Below, one piece after another: positions 1-9,068 of a DNA stretch of 64,000 nucleotides. Position 1 is the first letter of the stretch. Each line of letters begins with the position of its first letter. The notes beneath the pieces were generated by a model. The model ran no database searches. It was given only the letters and a program-made list of their open reading frames with translations, and was not told the origin of the DNA. The translations under genes were made by a program, and so were the position numbers. Where the stretch lies: assembly GCA_025353165.1 (NCBI GenBank), contig JANXRE010000106.1:1-64000 (forward strand), given 5' to 3'. Source of the stretch: Acidobacteriota bacterium (GTDB taxonomy: Bacteria > Acidobacteriota > Terriglobia > Bryobacterales > Bryobacteraceae).

Positions 1-141
1 CGAATGTTGGAGACAGCCATGCTCGACTATTTGGACCAGCGGAATCAGAATCCCCAGCCCTTCGTATGGACCGCCGATGCCGATTTGATTCTCGGCAAGG
101 TTGAGCGACCTTGCAAACGTATTTCCCGCTCAGGACACTAG
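1..141 (+). pseudogene. IS630-family transposase, C-terminal remnant
   Basis: An open frame enters from the left edge and ends at the TAG at 139-141 (46 codons visible). It reads ..LDYLDQRNQNPQPFVWTAD.., followed by a short basic tail. The N-Q-N-P-x-P-F-V-W-T-A block near the C-terminus is characteristic of IS630-type DDE transposases. Only the tail is in the window, so I cannot tell whether the element is intact to the left. No terminal inverted repeat is evident in the following 150 bp. The identification rests on motif recognition alone. Confidence 0.6.
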
Positions 142-290
142 AGACCCATCTTGAAGCCGTCCCTGTGCGCGAGATTCGGGGGACATTCCACGTGAACGTG
201 AAGTCGCCATGCCATTGAACTGCCACGCTGCGCACCCCGCGAATCGCGTTCTCTGACAGTCGGCAGCCGCCTGAAACTACAGAGTGTGCG

Positions 291-2369
291 CTACTGCCAA
301 ATGGCTACGCCGCCTGGCGGTATCGTCCGCGCGCCAACCAGAACCTTCGCGCCCGCCGCTGCCGGAATCTTCTGGTGCGTGTCGGTGAAGTTGGTCGCGA
401 CCCAGAAGCCATCGCGCCAGTCCACCATGAAGTTCAACGGCAGGCGCGCGGCCGTCTTATAGACATCTGCCAACAGGTCCGCCTCGAGCTCGCCGGTAAT
501 CGAATCCACGCCGATATAAACCACCTGCCCCTTGCCGAGCTTGTGCCGCGTCGCCGCCGCGCTGCCCTTGTAGAACTGGTCGGCGTACGTGGCCAGAACC
601 TCGGTGCCCTCGCGCGGTTCGAGAATGTCTCCCCAGGATCCCCATGCGTAGGATTTGCCCATGGCGGAAACCTTACCGTCGCGGCCCTCGGGAAGAACGT
701 CATACTTCGGAATCGCCGCTCCAACCAGATCGTAAATCGGCTCCGCCCACAGCGATTCCCAAATGTGCCCGCGGCGGTCTTTCTGACCGCTGCGGCAGGT
801 GAGGATCAACGTCCCGCCGCTCTCCGCGTACTTCGTGAAGCGCGCAATCAATTCCTTATCGATGAGCTGATAGGACGGCGCGACCACGAACGGGTATTTC
901 GAAAAGTCCTTCTCTTCGGAGATGACATCCACCGGCGCCATCACCGACTTCAGCGCGCGATAGTACTTCAGCCAGTGATCCATCGTGTCCCAACGGATGG
1001 TCTGCTTGTGATTCTCCATGTCCCAGCGGTTGTCCCAGTTGTACAGGAAAGCGGTGCGCCGCGCGGCGTAGTCTTTCGGCTGCGGCGCATTCGGCCGGTA
1101 CAGCTTCCGCAGCGCCTGCACCTCCTGAATGGACTGCACGAATTCCTTGCCGCCCGGCGCCAGCGTGACGCCGTCGGGCTCCACCATCGTCTTGTGATAC
1201 AACTCGTCGCCGAATAGCGGCTGCCGGTAGCGGTACACGCAAACGAAGCGCGCGCCCAAACCGAAAGCCCGCATGATCCAGGCGTGAACGACGCCCGGCT
1301 GTGGCCACGGATTTACCGGCGCCCAGTTCACCTGACCGGGCTGCAGCTCCATCGGACCCTCGATGCCGCTTCCGAGGTTGCGCAGCAAGTCGTGCGTGAA
1401 GGACACCTGCGCGGGATCGCCCATGCGGAATCCCAGATCGCCGCGGAACAGCCCGCCGCTCACCGGGTACATGGTGAAGCTCATGATGTCGAAATCCTTC
1501 TCCGACAACGCCGGATTGGTCAGGTAGTAATTCATCATAAAGTTCGACGTGATCCACTGATTCTTCACGTAGCGCCGCAGGACCGACGTTTGCAAGCGGA
1601 AGTAATCGGCGGCTTCGGCCGCGAACCAGCGGTGCAGGTCGAGCATGGCGTGCGGATTTGGGTTGGCCACCAGCTCCCGCGCATTCGGCATCTGCACGTC
1701 GTCGAAATGGTTATACATCTGGGACCAGAACGCGTTGCCCCAATCGGTGTTGAGGCGCGCGACGGTTCCGTACTTCTCGCGCAGCCATGCGCGGAACTTG
1801 TCCTGGGCCGCCGGCGCATACGACATGCCTTGCCCGTAGTGCGACATCTCGTTGTCGAGCTGCCATCCCCACACCGTGGGATTGGTTCCGTAGCGTTCCG
1901 CCATCTTCGCCACGATCTTCTCGACGTAGGCGCGATAAACCGGCGAGCTCCAGTCGGCCTGCTCGCGCGAGCCGTGGTTCATGCGCGTGCCGTCGTCGCG
2001 GATCATGAGGATCTCGGGATGCTTGCGCGCCAGCCACGCGGGCGGCGTCGCGCTCGGCGTGCAGAGAATCACTTTCAGTCCGTACTTATGCGCCAGCGCG
2101 ACGTTCTTATCCAGCCACCCGAATTCGAACCGGCCCTCCTCGGGCTCCATGAACGCCCACGCAAACTCGGCGAGATGGATGTATTCGAAACCGAACTTCT
2201 TGATATTCGAGATGTCCCGCTCCCACTGCGATTCGGGCCACGCCTCGGGGTAGTAATAGACCCCGATGGTCATCATCTGCTCGGGCGGAAACCAGGTTGC
2301 GGGCTGCGCGGCGCAGAGGGCGGCCAAGGCCAATAGAGAGATTGCAATCTTGTTCATAGAAACCTTCAT
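291..2369 (-). CDS. Secreted beta-galactosidase, glycoside hydrolase family 42
   Basis: 692 aa. A signal peptide (about residues 1-21, hydrophobic core ISLLALAALCA) precedes a GH42 catalytic barrel starting at MTIGVYYYPEAWPESQW. GH42 enzymes hydrolyse terminal beta-D-galactosides with retention. The expected acid/base lies in WQLDNEM (E174) and the nucleophile in GPMELQPG (E341). The trimerisation-type and C-terminal beta domains follow, and the length is normal for the family. Translation could start at either Met1 or Met5. It is divergent from the small secreted gene at 2396. A galactose uptake and kinase cassette at 13.9-20.5 kb fits a galactoside-degrading role, but the two are not physically linked. 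Substrate inferred from family; beta-galactosidase is the commonest GH42 activity. Confidence 0.92.
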   Translation of the reverse strand: MKVSMNKIAISLLALAALCAAQPATWFPPEQMMTIGVYYYPEAWPESQWERDISNIKKFGFEYIHLAEFAWAFMEPEEGRFEFGWLDKNVALAHKYGLKVILCTPSATPPAWLARKHPEILMIRDDGTRMNHGSREQADWSSPVYRAYVEKIVAKMAERYGTNPTVWGWQLDNEMSHYGQGMSYAPAAQDKFRAWLREKYGTVARLNTDWGNAFWSQMYNHFDDVQMPNARELVANPNPHAMLDLHRWFAAEAADYFRLQTSVLRRYVKNQWITSNFMMNYYLTNPALSEKDFDIMSFTMYPVSGGLFRGDLGFRMGDPAQVSFTHDLLRNLGSGIEGPMELQPGQVNWAPVNPWPQPGVVHAWIMRAFGLGARFVCVYRYRQPLFGDELYHKTMVEPDGVTLAPGGKEFVQSIQEVQALRKLYRPNAPQPKDYAARRTAFLYNWDNRWDMENHKQTIRWDTMDHWLKYYRALKSVMAPVDVISEEKDFSKYPFVVAPSYQLIDKELIARFTKYAESGGTLILTCRSGQKDRRGHIWESLWAEPIYDLVGAAIPKYDVLPEGRDGKVSAMGKSYAWGSWGDILEPREGTEVLATYADQFYKGSAAATRHKLGKGQVVYIGVDSITGELEADLLADVYKTAARLPLNFMVDWRDGFWVATNFTDTHQKIPAAAGAKVLVGARTIPPGGVAIWQ

Positions 2370-2395
2370 TCTACGTGGTGCGGCATAATCGAAGC

Positions 2396-2824
2396 ATGCG
2401 AGTTTTTCCGATAGCCGCCGCTCTTGTGGCCGCGTCGTGTTGGGCTGAAACGCCGAAGCCGCGGGACGAAACGCGGCGGTTCCCGCTGGCGAACCAGGTG
2501 GGCACGAAGGTGGTCTTCGCCAAACTCATGGGCAAGGACTTCATGCCCGGCGGCACGATCGCGCACTACAAGAAGGGAAAGCTCGAATACGATATGTTCG
2601 TCGCCAAACTCGCTTCTCCGATGGACGCGGCCATCACGCTGCCGGATTGGCGGAAGGCGCTGGCCGGAGTAAAGCCGGTTCCGTCGTTCGGCGGATTGTT
2701 CGGGCAGGATGGCGGGCGGCCTATCTTCGTGTTCACGAAAGGCGCGTGGGTCGCGGGGATCGCGGGACTGCCCGAGAAGCAGGCCGACACCGAGGCGCGG
2801 ACGCTCGCCGGCCGCTTGAACTGA
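2396..2824 (+). CDS. Small secreted protein of unknown function
   Basis: 142 aa from the ATG at 2396. A GTG at 2375 in the same frame would only add residues before a good signal peptide (MRVFPIAAALVAASCWA). The mature part is about 125 residues with no cysteines, a mix of charged and aromatic residues, and no motif I recognise. It begins 26 bp from the divergent beta-galactosidase and ends 23 bp before the aminotransferase start, so it may be the first gene of that plus-strand run. It is probably periplasmic or extracytoplasmic; no function is proposed. Confidence 0.7.
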   Translation: MRVFPIAAALVAASCWAETPKPRDETRRFPLANQVGTKVVFAKLMGKDFMPGGTIAHYKKGKLEYDMFVAKLASPMDAAITLPDWRKALAGVKPVPSFGGLFGQDGGRPIFVFTKGAWVAGIAGLPEKQADTEARTLAGRLN

Positions 2825-2847
2825 TCACTACAGGTAGGATTGATTAT

Positions 2848-3969
2848 ATGAATGTTTCTTTCTACGGCCACGTACGGCAGTATCACAATATGAAGGCCGA
2901 AATCGACGCCAACATCGCGGAAGTCCTCGAGAGCGGCAACTACGTGATGGGGCCGGTGCTGAAGCGCTTCGAAAAAGAGCTGGCCGCCTATCACGGGATG
3001 AAGCACGCCATCGGAGTCGGCAACGGAACCGATGCGTTGTGGCTCACGTTTATGGCGCTGGGCATCGGACCGGGCGACGAGTGCATCACCACGCCGAATA
3101 CTTTTTTCGCGACCGCCGAGGCGATCTGGGTTGCGAACGCCACCGCCGTGTTCGTCGATTCCGATCCGAAGACCGCGTGCATCGATCCGGCATGCATCGA
3201 AGCGGCGATCACGCCCAGGACAAAAGCGATCGTGCCGGTGCACCTGTATGGGCAGTGCGCGGACATGAAAGCGATCCGCAAGATTGCGGACAAGCACGGA
3301 CTATTTGTGATCGAGGACAACGCGCAAGGAATCGCGGCGAGCGGCGACGGATTCAAGATCGGTGAACTTAGCGACGCCGTCTGCACCAGCTTCATCATCC
3401 AGAAAAACCTCGGCACCTTCGGCGACGGCGGCGCCGTCGTCACCAACAACGACCAGATCGACAAGGAAGTTCGGAGACTGCGCAATCACGGGTCGGAGAA
3501 ACGATCCTGCCACAGCATGGGATTCAACAGCCGCCTGGACGATCTCCACGCCGGCGTGCTGAGCGCCAAGCTGAAGCACATTGACGAATGGAGCGACCTC
3601 CGGCGCAAGTGGGCCGCGCGCTACTCCGCTGGATTGAAAGACGCCCGCAGCTTCACGCTGCCTCACGAAGCAGCCGGATACCGGCACGTGTACCACCTGT
3701 ACGTGATCGACATGAAGAAGCCCGAGCATCGCGACGAACTGCTCGGGTTCCTCAACGGATGCGGCATCGACGCCAAGTGCCACTACCCGATTGCGATTCA
3801 CCAGCAGGAGGGATACCCGTGGGGCAAGCAGGCGAGGATCGCCGGGCCGATTCCGAACTCGGAACGGAATGCCGCCACGTGCGTCTCGCTGCCGATGTTC
3901 CCGGAACTCACCGCCGAAGAAGTAGATCACGTAATCGCGAAGGTTGTCGAATGGGATCGTACAAAGTAG
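2848..3969 (+). CDS. DegT/DnrJ/EryC1/StrS-family PLP-dependent sugar aminotransferase
   Basis: 373 aa. The start at the ATG 2848 is chosen because the protein then begins at the usual family N-terminus; the frame is open further upstream but overlaps the preceding gene. Family features: GNGTDAL near residues 59-64 (cofactor phosphate), the EDNAQ segment with D157 for the pyridine nitrogen, and SFIIQKNLG, where K186 is the expected Schiff-base lysine, followed by FGDGG. Members transaminate keto-sugars or cyclitols, usually nucleotide-linked. It overlaps the next gene (Gfo/Idh/MocA oxidoreductase) by 19 bp, so the two are very likely translated together. An oxidoreductase-aminotransferase pair is the standard way to replace a hydroxyl by an amine on a sugar, as in kanosamine-type pathways. 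The actual substrate is unknown. Confidence 0.88.
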   Translation: MNVSFYGHVRQYHNMKAEIDANIAEVLESGNYVMGPVLKRFEKELAAYHGMKHAIGVGNGTDALWLTFMALGIGPGDECITTPNTFFATAEAIWVANATAVFVDSDPKTACIDPACIEAAITPRTKAIVPVHLYGQCADMKAIRKIADKHGLFVIEDNAQGIAASGDGFKIGELSDAVCTSFIIQKNLGTFGDGGAVVTNNDQIDKEVRRLRNHGSEKRSCHSMGFNSRLDDLHAGVLSAKLKHIDEWSDLRRKWAARYSAGLKDARSFTLPHEAAGYRHVYHLYVIDMKKPEHRDELLGFLNGCGIDAKCHYPIAIHQQEGYPWGKQARIAGPIPNSERNAATCVSLPMFPELTAEEVDHVIAKVVEWDRTK

Positions 3970-5030
3970 TCGTGGTGGGCATGGGCAAGCGCGGGATGCA
4001 CCATGCCTCCGCGTTTCAAGCGAATCCCCGTTTTGAAGTCGTGGGCATTTGCGACAGAGACGAGAGCCGTCTCGAAGCGGCGGCCGCAAAACTCGGCGCT
4101 GTCGCGAAAAGCGCCGATGCGCGCGAGCTCGCCGGGTCGCTGCGGCCCGACGTGTTTTGTTTCTGCACGCTGCCGAACCTGCGCCTTCCGATGATCCGCA
4201 TCGGGGTGGAGTGCGGCGCGCGGCTGATCGCGATGGAGAAGCCCGTCGCGCTTACCAGTGCGGAGGGCATGGAGATACGCAGTCTGTTGCGGACGAGCGG
4301 AGTGAAAGCTGTCGTCAGTCACCAGCATCGCTACGGAGTGCATTACCGCAAGGTGAAAGAGATCGTGGCGAGCGGCGCGCTGGGCCGCATCCACACCGTG
4401 TACGGGACCGCCACCGGATGGATGATGCACATGTTGTCGCATCTGATCGACTACACGCGCTGGTTCAACGGCGAAGCCGAAGCCGAATGGGTGATGGCCC
4501 AGGCGGCCGGCCGCGGCAAGCTGTCCGATGCGCATCCGTCTCCCGATACCATCGGTGGATTCGTTCACTTTGCGAACGGCGTCCGCGGCGTCCTGGAATG
4601 CGGAGCCGGCGCGCCGGATGTGACGGAGGTCGACTACTGGTGGCGGAAGTGCCGGTTGGGCGCGCAAGGACCGGACGGTTTTGCCGAGGTGTTGACCGGC
4701 GGCGGGTGGCGCGCCGTGACGAAGTCGGGATCGTGGTCGGGCGAAGGCTGCATGAATTACGATCTCGACATGCCTCCGTACATTCAGCAGATGGCGGAGT
4801 GGCTGGACGACAACGCGAAAGTCCACGAGTGCAATTTCGAAAGTGCGTACAAAGGTTTCGAAATCATGATGGGCTTTTGCCGTTCGGTAGCGAACCGCGG
4901 ACAGGTGGCCTTGCCGCTTACAACAGGAGCCGATGAGATCGAGATGCTAAGGCGGTCGGTTCCGGATGGGAAGGTGCTGTTGTCGATGGCCGCGAATGCT
5001 AAGGAATATGTCTCCTCGACACCTGCGTGA
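3951..5030 (+). CDS. Gfo/Idh/MocA-family NAD(P)-dependent oxidoreductase
   Basis: 359 aa from the ATG at 3951, inside the end of the aminotransferase gene. The N-terminal Rossmann fold shows VVVGMGKRG, the EKPVAL block carrying the conserved lysine follows, and HLIDYTRW matches the family's catalytic HxxD region. These enzymes oxidise or reduce sugars, inositols and related polyols. The 19 bp overlap with the aminotransferase argues for joint action: oxidation to a keto-sugar followed by transamination. It is followed by the ROK-like gene, whose 5' end contains a dispersed repeat. Family assignment is firm; the substrate is not. Confidence 0.88.
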   Translation: MGSYKVVVVGMGKRGMHHASAFQANPRFEVVGICDRDESRLEAAAAKLGAVAKSADARELAGSLRPDVFCFCTLPNLRLPMIRIGVECGARLIAMEKPVALTSAEGMEIRSLLRTSGVKAVVSHQHRYGVHYRKVKEIVASGALGRIHTVYGTATGWMMHMLSHLIDYTRWFNGEAEAEWVMAQAAGRGKLSDAHPSPDTIGGFVHFANGVRGVLECGAGAPDVTEVDYWWRKCRLGAQGPDGFAEVLTGGGWRAVTKSGSWSGEGCMNYDLDMPPYIQQMAEWLDDNAKVHECNFESAYKGFEIMMGFCRSVANRGQVALPLTTGADEIEMLRRSVPDGKVLLSMAANAKEYVSSTPA

Positions 5031-6429
5031 CGGAAGAGAACAGGCGCCGGCAGGAGTGCCGACGCGGCACGCACGAGTGCGTGGGCCACGATTCCGGCCG
5101 GTTCTCGATCCGGCCTTCGTGCCCGCCGTGCTCTGGAACCGGTCGTTCCGCGCAACTGCAAAGGATCCGCTGGCCATCGCCCTCCAGCGCGCGGATGGTT
5201 CGGTATCGGTGTTTCGTACCGCGGTGTTGCCGTACGCCGGCGCGGACAATGAACGGTATATCGAACGCCTGCTGAAGTTTCTGCTGTGGCAGAAAGGTGG
5301 CTACAAGATATCGATCGCCGGCGACCCTCAGCTTGGCGCGTTTCTCCAGAAGGTGTACTCGCCCGCGGGCGAGCGCGCTTTCGATTTCGATTTCATGGGC
5401 GATCGGGTGTACGGCCATCCGATGGTCATCGAAAGCATCGAGTATGATCGCGCGCCCGAGGAGCGCGAAGCGGTGGCTCCGCTCGGACGGCACCTGGAAG
5501 GCTGCCGAATCGGTTTCGATCTGGGCGCCAGCGATCGAAAATGCGCGGCGGTGTTGAACGGCGAGGTGGTGTTCAGCGATGAAGTGCCGTGGGACCCGAG
5601 CCGGCAGGCCGATCCGCAGTACCACTTCGATGGCATAAACGATTCGCTCAAACGCGCGGCCGCGAAGCTGCCCCGCGTCGATGCCATCGGGGGCAGCGCG
5701 GCCGGTGTTTATGTGAACAACGAGGTCCGCGTCGGCTCGCTGTATCGCGCCGTTCCGCCGGACCAATTCGACAAACGAATTCGCCGGATCTTTTTCGACC
5801 TTCAGGACGCGTGGGGCGGGATTCCGTTTGAAGTGGTGAACGACGGCGAGGTCACCGCGCTCGCGGGCTCGATGGCGCTCAACGACAACGCGGTGTTGGG
5901 TGTGGCGTTCGGCAGCAGTCTCGCCGCGGGATACGTGACGCCGCAGGGCAACATCACCGGATGGCTGAACGAGCTGGCGTTTGTTCCCGTCGACTATCGC
6001 GAGAATGCTCCCGTGGACGAGTGGTCGGGCGACGCGGGAGTGGGCGCGCAGTACTTCTCGCAGCAGGCGGTGGCGCGGCTGCTTCCAGCCGCGGGCATCG
6101 ATCTGCCCGGTGACATGCCGGCGCCGGTGAAGCTGGCCGAAGTACAAAAGCTGATGGCGTCGGGCGACGGGCGCGCGCGCAAAATCTACGAGACGATCGG
6201 GACGTACCTCGGCTACACGATGGCCCACTTCGCCGACTTCTACGAGATCCGCAATCTGCTGGTGCTGGGGCGCGTGATGACCGGCGAAGGCGGAGACCTC
6301 ATCCTGGCGGTGGCCGACGAAGTGTTGAAAGCGGAGTTCCCCGATCTGCGCGAGTCGATCCGGGTGCATGTGCCGGGCGAAACCGAGAAGCGGCACGGGC
6401 AAGCCGTGGCAGCCGCAAGTCTACCCTAA
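5008..6429 (+). CDS. ROK/ASKHA-like sugar kinase, N-terminus altered by a dispersed repeat
   Basis: 473 aa if translation starts at the ATG at 5008, which overlaps the end of the oxidoreductase gene. The ATPase phosphate-1 motif FDLGASDRK lies near residues 170-178, followed by GGSAAG and a Gly-rich region with VAFGSSLAAGY, as expected for ROK/hexokinase-like folds. About 160 residues precede the ATPase core, more than in ordinary ROK kinases. Codons 12-27 are made entirely of a 48 bp double-hairpin repeat (5043-5090), so the native N-terminus may have been lost or may begin near DPAFVPAVLWNR through an in-frame GTG (V). Context suggests phosphorylation of a sugar handled by the two preceding genes. 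Possible alternative: a non-kinase ROK-like protein. Confidence 0.7.
   Translation: MSPRHLRDGREQAPAGVPTRHARVRGPRFRPVLDPAFVPAVLWNRSFRATAKDPLAIALQRADGSVSVFRTAVLPYAGADNERYIERLLKFLLWQKGGYKISIAGDPQLGAFLQKVYSPAGERAFDFDFMGDRVYGHPMVIESIEYDRAPEEREAVAPLGRHLEGCRIGFDLGASDRKCAAVLNGEVVFSDEVPWDPSRQADPQYHFDGINDSLKRAAAKLPRVDAIGGSAAGVYVNNEVRVGSLYRAVPPDQFDKRIRRIFFDLQDAWGGIPFEVVNDGEVTALAGSMALNDNAVLGVAFGSSLAAGYVTPQGNITGWLNELAFVPVDYRENAPVDEWSGDAGVGAQYFSQQAVARLLPAAGIDLPGDMPAPVKLAEVQKLMASGDGRARKIYETIGTYLGYTMAHFADFYEIRNLLVLGRVMTGEGGDLILAVADEVLKAEFPDLRESIRVHVPGETEKRHGQAVAAASLP
5043..5090 (+). repeat. 48 bp double-hairpin dispersed repeat, copy 1
   Basis: Two adjacent imperfect palindromes. The first has arms GCGCCGGCA and TGCCGACGC around ggag; the second has arms built on GCACGCAC and its complement around an AGT loop. 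Against the consensus of the other four copies, the first stem carries a C-to-G change on one arm and a G-to-C change opposite, so pairing is kept. It lies inside the 5' coding end of the ROK-like gene. Same orientation as copies 2-4. Confidence 0.85.
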
Positions 6430-6433
6430 ACAT

Positions 6434-7537
6434 ATGGACCGACGATCCTTTTTCTATTTGCCGCTGGCCGCGACGGTGCGCGCGCAGCCGGAATATCGCG
6501 TGGTGACGAAGCACTCCGCTCAAGGGAAGTTCGGCATGCCCGGACCGTATCCCGGCCAAGCTGTTTCGGTTCACGCGGAACGGAGCGTCGATGCGGCGAC
6601 GGGGCGCGTCGATGCGGCGGTGGTCCGCGAGATGCTGTCGCGGGCCATGTGCGCGCTGACCGGCGACGCGCGCAGCGAGGATGCGTGGAAGCGTTTCTTT
6701 ACGCCAGACGATGTGGTCGGCATCAAGCTGAACTGCTCGGGTGCGCCGGACGTGTGCTCGAAGCCCGAAGTCGTCGGCGAGATCGCGCGCAACCTGATTG
6801 GGACCGGCGTTCGCCCTAAGAACATTTATTTGTACGAGCGTTTTGAGAATCAGATCGCCACGGTACCCTACGCGCGCTTCGTTCCGGCGGGGGTGCAGAT
6901 TCACGCGGTCGAGCGCGAGCGGGGATCGAGCGCGGGCTACGATCCGGGCACGTATGTCGAAGTAAACTTTTTCGGCGAGGACGACACGCGATCGAATCTC
7001 GTCCGCCTGGTTTCGGAGCGGCTGACGAAAATTATCAACGTTCCGAACATGAAGGACCACGCGGCCGCCGGCGTGACTGGCTGCCTGAAGAACATCGCGT
7101 ACGGAAACTTCTCGAACGTCGCGCGATCGCACCAATCGGAGAAGACCAACACGCTGAGTTTCATTGGGACTCTGGCGGCGGTGGAGCCGCTCCGCTCCAA
7201 GACGGTGCTGCATATCATGGACGGACTGAAGGGCGTGTGGCACGGCGGCCCCTTCGTAACGAACAAGCGCTACGTGTTTTACCCCAAGCAAATCCTGGTG
7301 GGGACGGACCCGGTGGCGATCGACCGGCAGTTGCTGGATGCGATCGAGGCCAAACGCAAGGCCGAGCACGCGGTGTCGGTGTGGGACCGCTCCACGGAGC
7401 ACGTCGGCGACACTCCGCTCAATCCGAATTTTAACCACTTCATCCGCGAGCCGGGCCACATTGAGTTTGCGTCGCATCTGGGTCTGGGCGTTTATGACCA
7501 GAAGGCGATTCGCTGCGCGCGCATCGAGGTCGCATGA
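6434..7537 (+). CDS. DUF362 domain protein with export signal
   Basis: 367 aa from the ATG at 6434, 4 bp after the ROK-like gene. It opens MDRRSFFYLPLAATVRAQ, a short Arg-Arg export signal resembling a Tat leader though without the full consensus. The body matches DUF362: VGIKLNC near residue 97, INVPNMKDH, and GCLKNIAYGNFSN. DUF362 proteins are often fused to ferredoxin domains, but I see no CxxCxxC cluster, so this is the iron-sulfur-free form. Biochemical role unknown. It ends in an ATGA overlap with the next gene, so the two are probably translationally coupled. Confidence 0.75.
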   Translation: MDRRSFFYLPLAATVRAQPEYRVVTKHSAQGKFGMPGPYPGQAVSVHAERSVDAATGRVDAAVVREMLSRAMCALTGDARSEDAWKRFFTPDDVVGIKLNCSGAPDVCSKPEVVGEIARNLIGTGVRPKNIYLYERFENQIATVPYARFVPAGVQIHAVERERGSSAGYDPGTYVEVNFFGEDDTRSNLVRLVSERLTKIINVPNMKDHAAAGVTGCLKNIAYGNFSNVARSHQSEKTNTLSFIGTLAAVEPLRSKTVLHIMDGLKGVWHGGPFVTNKRYVFYPKQILVGTDPVAIDRQLLDAIEAKRKAEHAVSVWDRSTEHVGDTPLNPNFNHFIREPGHIEFASHLGLGVYDQKAIRCARIEVA

Positions 7538-9054
7538 TTCTGCTGCTGCTCAGCGTTTTGCCATCGCTGGTGTGGGACGAGAGCCCGGCGACCGCGCCGG
7601 AATTGAAGAAGGCCGGAATTGAGCGGATCGCAGTGACGGGCGATGCGGGCCGCTGGTCGGGCAGCGGGATTGAGGCGGTGCGGGTGGACGCTTCGAAGAT
7701 GATCCGGCTGGACGCGCCCAGCGTCGATTATCAGGCCGGGGTGGCGGGCGCGACGGCCGCGCCGTGGATTAATTCTAATCTCTGGCGCATGATTCGCGAT
7801 CGCGACCGGACCTTTCTCTACGAGGCTGCCGGGCCGCTGGCGGTGGCGGAGGCGTATGCCGGGGGAGCGCGGACCTACTTTCGCGTCAAGCGGGAGAAGC
7901 TGGAAGATTTCGCCGCGCCGTATCGGATGCTGGAGGAGTTGGACGGGCCGGCGCTGGGCGACCGGACGAATTTCGAACTGGTGGACGACCGATCGCCGGA
8001 GATCGACGAGATCATGAATCTGCTGGTGCGGCGCAACCTGCTTTTCGAAAAGGCGAACGGGGCCAGCGGTCGAATGCAGGTGCGGGCTTCCGACGAGGAC
8101 CCCTATGTATTCGCGGCGAAGGTGCGCAGCCGGATCGGTGACGCGAACCGGCTGGTTCGTTTGTACGGGAGTGAGACCACGCTGGTGCGATTGTTCGGGG
8201 ACGAGCGGCACGCGCGGCTGCACCTGCTGCAATACGGGCGAAATCCCGCGCAGGGATTGCGGGTGCGGGTGCTCGGGCGGTATCCGCGGGTATATTTGAG
8301 CGAGTTCGGCAGGAAGTTCGTGCCGGCGCAGGATGTGGTGGTGGATGAATCGTCCACGGAGTTCTCGATTGCGGAGTTGAAGAGCTTCGCCATCGCCGAT
8401 CTGGAGGCTAGCGAGGCGGGCGTTCTGCACAGCTCGCGATCCGAAACAGAGGCGGCGCTCACGGCGGATCCCGAATCTTCTTTCTGGCGAGCAGCGCCGC
8501 GAGTGCTGGCTCCGCTGGATTTGTTCGCACAGCCTACCGGTATTGGCGCGGCGGAGATCCGCTCCCGGTGGACGCGGGACTCTCTTTATCTGCTCTATAT
8601 TTGCCCGTTCGAGCGGCTCCATCTTAAGCCGGATCCGGTGACGGATCGCGATACTCCATTGCTGTGGGATTGGGATGTGGCCGAGGCGTTCATCGGGATC
8701 CAGGGATCGGCGATGGACCGGTACCGTGAGTTTGAGATGTCGCCGCAGGGGGAATGGGTGGACCTGGACATCGATCTCGAGCATCCCAAGGCGGATTACG
8801 GGATGAGCTGGAATTCCGGGTTTACGGTGAAGGCCCGGCTGGACCGCGAACACAAGGTCTGGTACGGCGAGATGCGCATCCCGATGGCGTCGCTGCCCGC
8901 CGCCGCGCCGAAAGCCGGGGATGTTTTCCGGCTCGGGTTGTACCGGATCGCGGGGCCTCCGCCGGAGCGGAAGTTCGGGTCGTGGCAGCCGACGCATCGA
9001 CGCAATTATCACACTCCTGAATCGTTTGGCACGCTTCTGCTCGAGGGTGAGTGA
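7534..9054 (+). CDS. Secreted protein with C-terminal CBM9-like domain
   Basis: 506 aa; its ATG overlaps the TGA of the DUF362 gene. A signal peptide (MILLLLSVLPSLVW) is followed by about 270 residues I cannot assign to a catalytic family. The last ~170 residues look like a carbohydrate-binding CBM9-type sandwich: alternation such as WTRDSLYLLYIC, the DVAEAFIG block, EFEMSPQGEWVDL, and WYGEMRIPMASL. Such domains are common in secreted acidobacterial proteins acting on carbohydrates. The N-terminal half has ordered charged/aromatic alternation and may be a divergent glycosidase-like barrel. It closes the plus-strand operon; the next gene is convergent, 14 bp away. Confidence 0.65.
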   Translation: MILLLLSVLPSLVWDESPATAPELKKAGIERIAVTGDAGRWSGSGIEAVRVDASKMIRLDAPSVDYQAGVAGATAAPWINSNLWRMIRDRDRTFLYEAAGPLAVAEAYAGGARTYFRVKREKLEDFAAPYRMLEELDGPALGDRTNFELVDDRSPEIDEIMNLLVRRNLLFEKANGASGRMQVRASDEDPYVFAAKVRSRIGDANRLVRLYGSETTLVRLFGDERHARLHLLQYGRNPAQGLRVRVLGRYPRVYLSEFGRKFVPAQDVVVDESSTEFSIAELKSFAIADLEASEAGVLHSSRSETEAALTADPESSFWRAAPRVLAPLDLFAQPTGIGAAEIRSRWTRDSLYLLYICPFERLHLKPDPVTDRDTPLLWDWDVAEAFIGIQGSAMDRYREFEMSPQGEWVDLDIDLEHPKADYGMSWNSGFTVKARLDREHKVWYGEMRIPMASLPAAAPKAGDVFRLGLYRIAGPPPERKFGSWQPTHRRNYHTPESFGTLLLEGE

Positions 9055-9068
9055 TGCCAGGTCCATGT

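Noticed and set aside
1284-2336. 350-codon plus-strand frame inside the GH42 gene
   Set aside because: Mirror of a well-supported glycosidase gene; no recognisable domain.
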